DNA from: Cladocopium goreaui
Lineage: Eukaryota; Sar; Dinophyceae; Suessiales; Symbiodiniaceae
Assembly (NCBI GenBank): GCA_947184155.2
Contig: CAMXCT020001746.1
Span: 178,109 to 242,108, forward strand
DNA: 64,000 bases
Reading direction: 5' to 3'
Every line of letters begins with the position of its first letter. The stretch's first letter is position 1. Below, one piece after another: positions 14,522 through 26,500 of this stretch. The notes below the pieces were generated by a model. The model saw only the letters and a program-made list of their open reading frames with translations, was not told where the DNA came from and did not search any database. The position numbers and the translations under genes are program-made.

Positions 14522-17500
14522 ATATCTAATATATATATAAATATCTATCTATCTATCTAATCTAATCTAATCTAATCTATCTAATCTAATCAATCAATCA
14601 ATCTATCTATCTATCTATCTAAGTCCACCCAAAAAAATGAAATCCATTGAAATCCCATTTTTTTCCCGCACCTTTGGACACGCAGCTTTACCCATCCATC
14701 CCATTGCCATGCCAGCACCTCCACCACTCGCCGCCTCCCGCCGCGGCGTCCCCGCGCCGGGCACAGGCGCGCTGGGGACAGCGGCAGCGCTCTGCACCAG
14801 GATTGGTGCTGGGGCTCCAGGTACCACCTGGGAATTTGCGTCGGTACCCTCTGGTTATTTAACATAGCCATGGGAAATGGCCCATTTATAGATGGTTTAC
14901 CTATTAAAAATGGTGATTTTCCATGGCTATGTTAAATAACCAGAGGGTATTTGGCGTAGCCAAATGGGAGGTCTCTCAGCCTGGAAATGGCTAATATTGT
15001 GGCTTTGTAAGGGCTTTGCTTTTGGGAAGTCCCTAGTACAGTACTGTACCGCACCTCTGGTCCCGCTCAGAACCTGATCGGGAGTGTAAGAGGGGCTTCA
15101 CCATCGACAAATGGTAGTTTATCGTGGTTACATAAACCATGCTGCGCTGGAGCATGATATTGAGTACAACCAAGAAGGGCACCAAAATGATTGGACCCAT
15201 GAACCAGGGTTTCAAGGTCGTATAGAATACCAATCGGAAAGGGTTGCTATTTTCCGGGGACGCCTATCCGCCATCCCCTGATCAATTAAACAATTATCAT
15301 CATCATCGTCATCATCATCATCACCATCATCGTCACCATCACCACCACCATCAATACATCTATAAATATATATATATGTATATATGTATGGCAACTACAT
15401 TTAAATATACGGACTTTAAATAATTTTAAATATACGAACAGGTATTTTAGACTACCTCCGGGGCCTCGCGGTCTGGCCCGCCCTCCACATATTTAAATGT
15501 CGTTAATTACCGTATATATATATATATACCATCTGGTTATTTAACATAGCCATGGAAAATCACCATGTTTAATAGGTAAACCATCTATAAATGGGCCATT
15601 TCCCATGGCTATGTTAAATAACCAGAGGGTATATATACTTATTTAATCTTATTTAATGATGATACTGATCGTAATGGTCATGATGATAATAACATCTTCC
15701 TGATCCTCATCCTCACGACAAATCGCTAAAAATCCCGCGTAGGCGGTGCAGGGTCCAAGGTCACTGGGCAGCCGTCCTCTGACAAACCATGAATCAATAA
15801 GTTTGAAGCAAGGACATTCAATTGATGATGAGGATAACCGTATAGAATTGTATAATATATATATACAGTGTGATAATAATATATGTATGATAATATGACT
15901 GTATACGCAAGTAAATAACAGTAATAATATATGACTGTATGATAATATGCATATCTATATAGATATACTTGCATACAATTTTTGGTAATCAAACAGTTAC
16001 ACAACGTATCATCTATGCATCTATATGTAAACATAATTAATGTGGACAAGCCAGTGCTATAAACCTACCATGACTGGGGATGGTTTGAATCTCACCGATC
16101 AAAATGGTGATTGTGGGGATGGTTTATGCCACTGGGTTTACCATATTGTTCTAGTTATCCATTCTTTACCTACTATTGTTGGTTCTATAATTACCCACTA
16201 TTGAACAGTATTAACCATCATTATTCATGGGGTTCGCCCATTCTTAACCATTATAAGACCATTTTAATCCATCTTGTACCATTGTGATTCATCTTGTAGT
16301 ACCATTATAATCCATTGGGTTTACCCCCTGAATTTCTTTACATCTAACATGGTCGACAAACCCCGCGTCGAGTCTCAGTGGCTCCAATCTTCGGCACCGG
16401 GCCCGCCGGGCTGCTGGCCCCGTGCTGACTGTAGACCCTGACGTCCGGGTCAGGGAGGACCCAGAGACCCAAGGGATATGCCGACCGATTGGTGTTTTTG
16501 TGTCCCTTTTCTTGGAGATAAACCAATTGAAGAACTGAGAACTTGAGCAACTTGAGTAACAAGAGAGCATTTGAAGTGATATTGCTGGTAATCAAGCACA
16601 AAAAGCATCGATGATTTTCCAGCCATGTTTGACCACGAGATTTCCAGAGTATTGGCATTGACTTCCACGGCCCCATGGAACCACGCATCTTGAGGGGGTT
16701 CAGAAGCTCAAAGGCCCCTTGAAATTAAAACCTCGCATACAGTAAATCCCAACATCTATCCATGTGCATGCTCGATCACCCCCATTCTCAATCATTTTCA
16801 CCCTTCTCATCATTTTCGCCCAGCCTCCATCTTTTTCCCCACATCTTTGTGTGGGGTTCTTGTTTTTGATTCTGTATCCCGGGCTCCTTCTCCTTCTCCT
16901 CCTCCCGCCGCCCGCCGCCTCCACATACCCAAACGTAACATACAATAACTTCACATACCCAAACGTAACATACAATAACTTCACATACCCAAACGTAACA
17001 TACAATAACTTCACACACACAAACTTAACATACAATAACTTCACATACCCAAACGTAACATACAGTAACTTCACACACATACCCAAACGTAACATACAAT
17101 AACTTCACACTTTCACGTGGCAGGCGTGGCACAAAGTCACATTCACCGTCGTTTTGCGTGGTAGGCGTGGGACAGATGGCACTGGGTGGCGCGCTTGGAC
17201 CGGCTTGGGCGCCTGTGACACCGCGGCACTTTGCGTGGCAGGCGTGGCACAACCTGACATCCACCTTGGTTTCACGTGGCAGGCGTGGCACAAAGTCACA
17301 TTCACTGTCGTTTTGCGTGGTAGGCGTGGGACAGATGGCACTGGGTGGCGCGCTTGGACCGGCTTGGGCGCCTGTGACGCCGCGGCACTTTGCGTGGCAG
17401 GCGTGGCACAACCTGACATCCACCTTGTTTCACGTGGCAGGCGTGGCACAAAGTCACATCCACCGTCGTTTTGCGTGGCAGGCGTGGGACAGATGGCACT

Positions 17501-20500
17501 GGGTGGCGCGCTTGGACCGGCTTGGGCGCCTGTGACGCCGCGGCACTTTGCGTGGCAGGCGTGGCACAAACTTACACGTAGTGTCGTTTTGCGTGGCAGG
17601 CGTGGCACAAACTTACATCTACCGTCGTTTTGCGTGGCAGGCGTGGCACAAACTCACATCTACCGTCGTTTTGCGTGGCAGGCGTGGCACTTATGGTACT
17701 GGGTGGCGCCCTTGGGCCGGGATTTGTCGCCGGGGCGCCGCGCCACTTTGCGTGGCAGGCGTGGCACAACCTGACATCCACCTTCGTTATCACGTGGCAG
17801 GCGTGGCACAATCTCACATCTACCGTCGTTTTGCGATGTTTTGCGTGGCCGCGTGCACTTATGGTACTGGGTGGCGCCCTTGGGCGGATTTGCGCCTGGG
17901 CGCCGCGCACGTTTGCGTTGCAGGCGTGGCACCACTGACATCCACCTTGATATCACGTGGCAGGTGTGGCACAACTCACATCTACCGTCGTTTTGCGTGG
18001 CAGGCGTGGCACTTATGGTACTGGGTGGCGCCCTTGGGCCGGGATTTGTCGCCGGGGCGCCGCGCCACTTTGCGTGGCATGCGTGGCACAACTGACATCA
18101 CCTCGTTCAACAGTGGCAGGCGTGGCACAATCTCACATCTACCGTCGTTTTGCGAGTTTTTTGCGTGTCATGGCCTGGGCACTTATGGTAACTGGGTGGC
18201 GCCCTGGGGCCGGGATGGTCGCCGGGGGGCGCCGCGCCACTTGCCGTGGCCAGCGTGGCACAACCTGACATCCACCTTCGTTTCACGTGGCAGAGGCGTT
18301 GGCAACATCTCACATCTACCGTCGTTTTGCCGTGGCAGGCTTGCCACTTTATGGTACTGGGTGGCGCCCTTGGGCGGATTTGTCGCCGGGGCGCCGCGCC
18401 ACTTTGCGTGGCAGGCGTGGCACAACCTGACATCCACCTTCGTTTCACGTGGCAGGCGTGGCACAATCTCACATCTACCGTCTTTTCGTTTTGCCGTGGC
18501 AGGCGTGCCACTTATGGTACTGGGTGGCGCCCTTGGGCCGGGATTTGTCGCCGGGGCGCCGCGCCACTTTGCGTGGCAGGCGTGGCACAACCTGACATCC
18601 ACCTTCGTTTCACGTGGCAGGCGTGGCACAATCTCACATCTACCGTCGTTTTGCGTGACAGGCGTGCCTTACATCTACCGTCGTTTTGCGTGGCAGGCGT
18701 GGCACAAACTCACATCTACCGTCGTTTTGCGTGGCAGGCGTGGCGCTTATGGTGCTGGGTGGCGCCCTTGGGCCGGGATTTGTCGCCGGGGCGCCGCGCC
18801 ACTTTGCGTGGCAGGCGTGTCACAACCTGACATCCACCTTCGTTTCACGTGGCAGGCGTGGCACAATCTCACATCTACCGCCGTTTTGCGTGGCAGGCGT
18901 GGCACTCATGGTACTGGGTGGCGCCCTTGGGCCGGGATTTGTCGCCGGGGCGCCGCGCCACTTTGCGTGGCAGGCGTGGCACAACCTGACATCCACCTTC
19001 GTTTCACGTGGCAGGCGTGGCACGACCTCACATCTACCGTCGTTTTGCGTGGCAGGCGTGGCACTTATGGTACTGGGTGGCGCCCTTGGGCCGGGATTTG
19101 GGATTTGTCGCCGGGGCGCCGCGCCACTTTCCGTGGCCGGCGTGGCACAACCTGACATCCACCTTCGTTTCACGTGGCAGGCGTGGCACGACCTCACATC
19201 TACCGTCGTTTTGCGTGGCAGGCGTGGCACTTATGGTACTGGGTGGCGCCCTTGGGCCGGGATTTGTCGCCGGGGCGCCGCGCCACTTTGCGTGGCAGGC
19301 GTGGCACAACCTGACATCCACCTTCGTTTCACGTGGCAGGCGTGGCACAATCTCACATCTACCGTCGTTTTTGCGTGGCAGGCGTGCCACTTATGGTACT
19401 GGGTGGCGCCCTTGGGCCGGGATTTGTCGCGGGGCGCCGCGCCACTTTGCGTGGCAGGCGTGGCACAACCTGACATCCACCTTCGTTTCACGTGGCAGGC
19501 GTGGCACAATCTCACATCTACCGTCGTTTTGCGTGGCAGGCGTGCCACTTATGGTACTGGGTGGCGCCCTTGGGCCGGGATTTGTCGCCGGGGCGCCGCG
19601 CCACTTTGCGTGGCAGGCGTGGCACAACCTGACATCCACCTTCGTTTCACGTGGCAGGCGTGGCACAATCTCACATCTACCGTCGTTTTGCGTGGCAGGC
19701 GTGGCACTCATGGGTTTTCTGGCCTGTTTACGCATGTCATGTGCCGGCATGTCTTTGGTCGCTCCGGCATGTTGTCTTTTCCGACCTGTTTTCGTCTTCG
19801 CCTCGTTTGTTCTACTGGCCTGTTTGCGCATGTTATGTTCCAGCATGTTTGATGGTCGCTCCGGCATGTTTTATTTTCCGATATGTTTCCTGCTTTTTCC
19901 GACATGTTTTGTGCGTGGTCGCTCCGGCATGTTTGCTGCATGTTTATCTTCCGGCATGTTTCTTCTTTCCGCGTGCTTCGGCATGTTTGATTTTGGCATG
20001 TTTCCTTCCACACACACACACACTTGCGGCCACGGGCTGGTCTTGCTTGTGGTCGCTACGACAGGCGGGGCCCAGACAGATTCTGTTTCTTGCATGCAGG
20101 CTTTCATCATGTCGTTCTTGTGGTTCTTGGTCCAACTAGAAGTTGCAGACAACAGCTCTAGCAGCTAGCACTCATACCACTACAACACAACTACAACTAG
20201 GACCCAGACAGATTCTGTTTCTTGCATGCAGGCTTTCATCATGTCGTTCTTGTGGTTCTTGGCCCAACTAGAAGTTGCAGACAACAGCTCTAGCAGCTAG
20301 CACTCATACCACTACAACACAACTACAACTGGTCAGTCAAGTTAAAGATGCGGTCATAGGATCATCTACCGTTGCTCTGTTCGTTTTGGCCCAACGTGGA
20401 AAGAAACGACCGGAGCTGCGTAATTCTGCTTTGGTGACCTTAGCCCAACGTGGAAAGAGGCGGCCGAAGCAGACATTGCAGAGGGTAGTGTTACCACCCT

Positions 20501-23500
20501 CATACCACTACACCACAACGACATGTTTTGTGCGTGGTCGCTCCGGCATGTTTGCTGCATGTTTATCTTCCGGCATGTTTCTTCTTTCCGCGTGTTTCGG
20601 CATGTTTGATTTTGGCATGTTTCCTTCCACACACACACACACTTGCGGCCACGGGCTGGTCTTGCTCGTGGTCGCTACGACAGGCGGGGCCCAGACAGAT
20701 TCTGTTTCTTGCATGCAGGCTTTCATCATGTCGTTCTTGTGGTTCTTGGTCCAACTAGAAGTTGCAGACAACAGCTCTAGCAGCTAGCACTCATACCACT
20801 ACAACACAACTACAACTAGGGCCCAGACAGATTCTGTTTCTTGCATGCAGGCTTTCATCATGTCGTTCTTGTGGTTCTTGGCCCAACTAGAAGTTGCAGA
20901 CAACAGCTCTAGCAGCTAGCACTCATACCACTACAACACAACTACAACTAGTCAGTCAAGTTAAAGATGCGGTCATAGGATCATCTACCGTTGCTCTGTT
21001 CGTTTTGGCCCAACGTGGAAAGAAACGACCGGAGCTGCGTAATTCTGCTTTGGTGACCTTAGCCCAACGTGGAAAGAGGCGGCCGAAGCAGACATTGCAG
21101 AGGGTAGTGTTACCACCCTCATACCACTACACCACAACGACATGTTTTGTGCGTGGTCGCTCCGGCATGTTTGCTGCATGTTTATCTTCCGGCATGTTTC
21201 TTCTTTCCGCGTGTTTCGGCATGTTTGATTTTGGCATGTTTCCTTCCACACACACACACACTTGCGGCCACGGGCTGGTCTTGCTCGTGGTCGCTACGAC
21301 AGGCGGGGCCCAGACAGATTCTGTTTCTTGCATGCAGGCTTTCATCATGTCGTTCTTGTGGTTCTTGGTCCAACTAGAAGTTGCAGACAACAGCTCTAGC
21401 AGCTAGCACTCATACCACTACAACACAACTACAACTAGGGCCCAGACAGATTCTGTTTCTTGCATGCAGGCTTTCATCATGTCGTTCTTGTGGTTCTTGG
21501 CCCAACTAGAAGTTGCAGACAACAGCTCTAGCAGCTAGCACTCATACCACTACAACACAACTACAACTTCTGGAATGGAGCAGAGAAATACAGACAGCAA
21601 TAGAGATGTCCCGTTTTCTTCCACGGAAGATAGCCAGCAAAAAGCACATATCACTTTCACACACACCATCTTTCACGCGCAACTTTGTCACACACATACA
21701 CATACATACATTCATACATACATACATACATACGTACGTACGTACGTACGTATGTACATACAGACATACATACGTACGTACATGCATACTATCTTTTCAC
21801 ATGCTTTCACACACAGTCTTTCACCACCTCCTTTGTCTTTCCTTCCTTCTCCGACCCCGCTACAACCTTTGAAACTCATTATTGGAAGAAGTTGACTTGT
21901 GGGGTTATCCGGTCCTTTAATTTCTTGACGCCAAAATGCCACCAAAAAATGTCGTCGCACCAACGCCCATGCATGTGTTCGAACAAAAAACACACACAAA
22001 TATATGTATATCATAATGGATTGGTTACAGGGGCAATTGACAGGAAACCATGATTTTACTCCCAAATATTGGCTAGTCCTGCAGTTTTTCCCTTCAACCC
22101 AATCTGGGAACTGAAGGAACATAAGCAAAAAGCATGGATTGAAAATTCCATTATCCCATGTCAAGTCCTTAAAACTCATGAGCAGCCAAGCCAAGGAGCA
22201 CCAGTTGCCGAACGGGATAGGCGCCGTCCTGCTAACGGTGCTTGGATGGTTTGTTCGTTGAAGTTTTTACCAGTTATAGATATCCATCAACTAACAAATT
22301 GACTATAATTAACTAACATTGGCTATAAATGTTTGATATATATATATATAGCTGGTTTTATATGTAATTGGCTTCTAGTTGACTTATCATTGGGTTCTAA
22401 CAAGCGTATTTAACATTTGAAAATGGGATTCCTCTACGGTTAAAACATGTTATAACTGGTAGTTATACTGTTTTTTGAGGTTGTGACTCTTAGTTGATGA
22501 TAGCTATAATAGGTCTTTCATGATATTATATATGCACATAACCAACCAGTTTCAGAAGTTAGTGCCCATCTATAAATATGAAAGGCCATAGTTTCCAGGT
22601 GTCCAACTTTTCTATTTTGGGGGTCCGTTGCGAAAAACAAAACTAACGGAACTGGTGACTCAAGCGAGAGAAATTGGTGTCTTAAACATGGCAAAAGAAA
22701 GAGGCACTAAGACTGGTTTGCAGCACCGGGATTGCATCATCAATTGTTTGAGCATTCTTAAATGACATGCCTAATCTTAGATATCCTGCATTTCTTGAAA
22801 TTCTGGCTTGTATACGTGTATATATGCACATAGATAAAAACATAAACTAGTGTACAATACAGCTCTGGTAATCAAACCTGGCAATGGCAAATCCTCTATA
22901 AATGGAGGCTTTACTGGGACAATCATCTATTAATGGCGGATTTCCCATAATTGGCACGTTTGATCAACAAAGGGCACATGTAATCCACTCAGACTGCCTA
23001 TGACATTACGAATCCCATCCCACTCATAATAAACACCAGCCCAGAAACCATTGTTTACTAGGGAAATTCCACATATTTGAAAAGAACATGGGCTGTTTTA
23101 CATTAGGGGAATGGGATTACCATCCCAGGATACAGCGAAACAAACTAGAGGATTGCGTTGAAGTAGTGACTTCAACAGAGTCATATCTATAGTAAATTCT
23201 GGCGTAGTCATTGATAGTATAAGCGTAAATGCCCTTAACTGTAAATATAAAAAATAGTTACCCACTAGTAAATGCAAATAATTAACATTAACTTTACTGA
23301 TGCTATAGTAAATAGCATCCCCTCTTTAACCAATAACTAGATAGTACTCTTAACCATAAATAGCAAAGTACCCACTAGTTACTTCCCAAAAGAATCCACA
23401 AGATTTGCTGGCCTTGTAGACCACCGGCATCCCGGGCCCCTTGGCCGTCGCAAGTTGGGTCGCTGGTGGTGGTGCTGCAAGTTGCTCAAATGACCTTGCC

Positions 23501-26500
23501 ATCCCGAAAAAACGTTGAGGTGGTTGAGGTGGTGACAGCCTACCATAAATGGATATATATATCTGTGTATGTATATGTATATATGTGTGTGTGTATACAT
23601 ATAAAATCATATAAATATATATCTTTGTATTTATATATACATAGGCAAAAAAATGTGTATGTATATAATATATATATATATAATTTACCGCGAATTCATG
23701 GCGTACTCATGGGAAATTCAACCTGCCAGGACTTTGATGGTTGGACTTTAGCAAACACACCCCATGGAATTCGGCAAGCAAATCCAATGCTAAACCAGAT
23801 GTTGGGGATTACCGTGCAGTAAGCCTTGGATTTCCATCATGAAATGTATCATGAAACCACCGGGAACTTGCGCTTGATTTCAGATGGCTTCATACTCGGA
23901 GAACGGAATCAGTTGGGCAGGAAACAGCAAAAACCTGGTGAGCTAAGTGGAGTTTGAAGCTACATCCCCACCAAGGCGGTGCCGCAGTTCGCTGCTAAGT
24001 TGGGTTTGCCCAGGGTCCTCCGTTTATGGCGGTTATAAATTAGTGGGTTGATAAAAACAATTTATAACCAACGGGCACCACCTATCCACACCTGGCGATA
24101 GGCATGAAAACCATGGCTACCATTGTGAACTTCCTGGTCAAGCTTAGATACCCTCAAAAATAATACAGCGGGTTGGATGTTACTAAATCATATCTTCCAT
24201 TTGCGGCGATAGATGGAAGTACTTGAGTACCTTCCGAAAATTTCACATATACAATCACATATATAACTATGGTTATGGCCTGTTGATGATTTATTATAAA
24301 CACCGCCATTTTCTCGCAGTGTCAGTCAGTGGATACGCAACGCGTATCCTATCCCCGCCCAGTGGCGTGAAAGTCACGCTGCCGGAGGTGGCCTTTTTTG
24401 ATCGAAGCCAAGGGAAGAGTGGCGGGTGGATCGGCTAAGGCCTTAAGGATCAACAGAAAGAGAAGGCATGGATCCTCGGACAAATATCCTTTCCTCGCAA
24501 TCTGAACTCTGAACTCTGACTGAACACCCACTAGTGGAGCAAAAACATATAATGTCTCCATAAATTAGAACATATTCCCAATCCACATGCCGAAAATTCT
24601 TACTCCTTGGCTATCCTTGACGGATGGCCATAGCTCCTTGGTTCTATGCTACAGGAGAATCAACCATTACCATTACAATCCATTATAATGTACATATATA
24701 TATATATATACATATGTTATATCCTCATCAGTTGTATAAGCCTTAGATCACCATTAAATGGTAGTCATCATCATCATCATCATCACCATCATCATCATCA
24801 AATCCATGAATCCCAAGAGTTAACCATTGACCGTGCCAAAATCTCATGAACTTTCAATACTTACCCATTGAAGGGTGATTTCTTAAAATCCACAAAACAA
24901 AACCATAGCTTTCAATATTCAAATCGTCTAATGTTGGATGATTTGGGGGGTATCCGGGTATCCCCATTCTAGGACCGCGCCGGTTGAGTTTGTTGGTTTA
25001 TAAACCCACAGACCACATAGCATACTATGCAGATGACCCATGATATATCTACCATAAACATCCTGAAACCATAGTTATATCATAGTTATCACCATCGACT
25101 AATATTAAACCATCCATAAACCAAAGTTATTTCATGTTATTTCTAGTTGCAGGGTGGAAAATCCTTACCATTTGGTTATTTAACATAGCCATGGGAAATT
25201 GCCCATTTATAGAGGTTTACCATGGTTTACCTATGAAAAATGGGCCATTTTCCATGGCTATGTTAAATAACCCGAGGGTAACTACTATGAAACCATACAA
25301 ATCCACGGTTTCCTCCAACGGTCCGGCGCCTTCTTTGGGCCTTTACTCCCTGAGCGTGGCAGCAGCGACGCGGACGCTGAGCTCAACCTGAGGCATGTCC
25401 CAGGCCCGTGACCAGCAGAAAAGGGTGTGAAATAGTTTTAGGAATTTTTTTTTGAACAGGTTTGGGATTGTTTTTTGGATTTCTTGGCTGGCACCATTTG
25501 CCTAGTGTTTGCAACGGTTTGGAACTTGAATTTGTCATTTTGCATGGTATTTGCCACATTTGGGCATGTTCACCTTCCATTTTGCATGGGATTTACTACA
25601 TGTGGGCATGTTCACCTTCCATTTTATATGGTATTTGCCACATTTTGGCATGTTCACCTTCCATTTTGCATGGGATGTTCTATATGTGAGCATGTTCACC
25701 CAAATATTTAGAAATGCGGAAGCTTGGGGTTAGATAAAAAGCGGGTGGGGGGGATTGAGGCAGGGCGCTAGCTATCTATCCACCTAGCTAGCTATCTAGC
25801 TATCTAGCTAGCTATCTATCTAGCAAACTATCTATCTATCTAGCAAGCTATCTATCTATCTAGCTATCTATCTACCTATCTAGCTAGCTATCTTGCTAGC
25901 TATCTATCTACCTATCTAGCTATCTAGCTAACTATCTATCTAGCTATCTAGCTATCTAGCTTTCTATCTATCTAGCTATCTATCTATCTAGCCATCCAGC
26001 TGTCTATCCAGCTATCTAGCTATCGAGCTATCTAGCTAACTATCTATCTAGCTATCTAGCTATCTAGCTTTCTATCTATCTAGCTATCTATCTATCTAGC
26101 CATCCAGCTGTCTATCCAGCTATCTAGCTATCGAGCTATCTAGCTATCTATCTATCTAGCTAACTATCTACCTATCTATTTAGCTATCTATCTATCTAGC
26201 TATCTATCTAGCTACCTCTTTATCTATCTAGCTAGCTATCTATCTATCTATCTATCTAGCTATCTATCTAGCCATCTATCTATCTAGCTATCTATCTAGC
26301 CATCTATCTATCGAGGTATCTAGCTATCTATCTCTCTAGCTATCTATCTATCTAGCTGGCTATCTATCTATCTAGCTATCTATCTACCAAGCTATCTATC
26401 AGCTATCTATCTATCTATCTATCTGTCTATCTGTGTATCTATCCATCTATCTATCTATCTATCACATGTAATCCTGTCAGCTTTCCAGAGAAGGTTAGTT

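Noticed and set aside
17548..19155. 535-codon plus-strand frame
   Set aside because: It lies wholly in the 160-bp satellite, shifts reading between units and has counterparts on the other strand.
20275..20787. 170-codon frame repeated three times
   Set aside because: It recurs with the 619-bp satellite unit and has no similarity to a known protein.
25188..25409. Plus-strand exon pair around copy d (VENPYHL / GNYYETIQIHG)
   Set aside because: Looks convincing alone, but a minus-strand exon here fits the phases of its neighbours. GC-rich exons often look coding on both strands.
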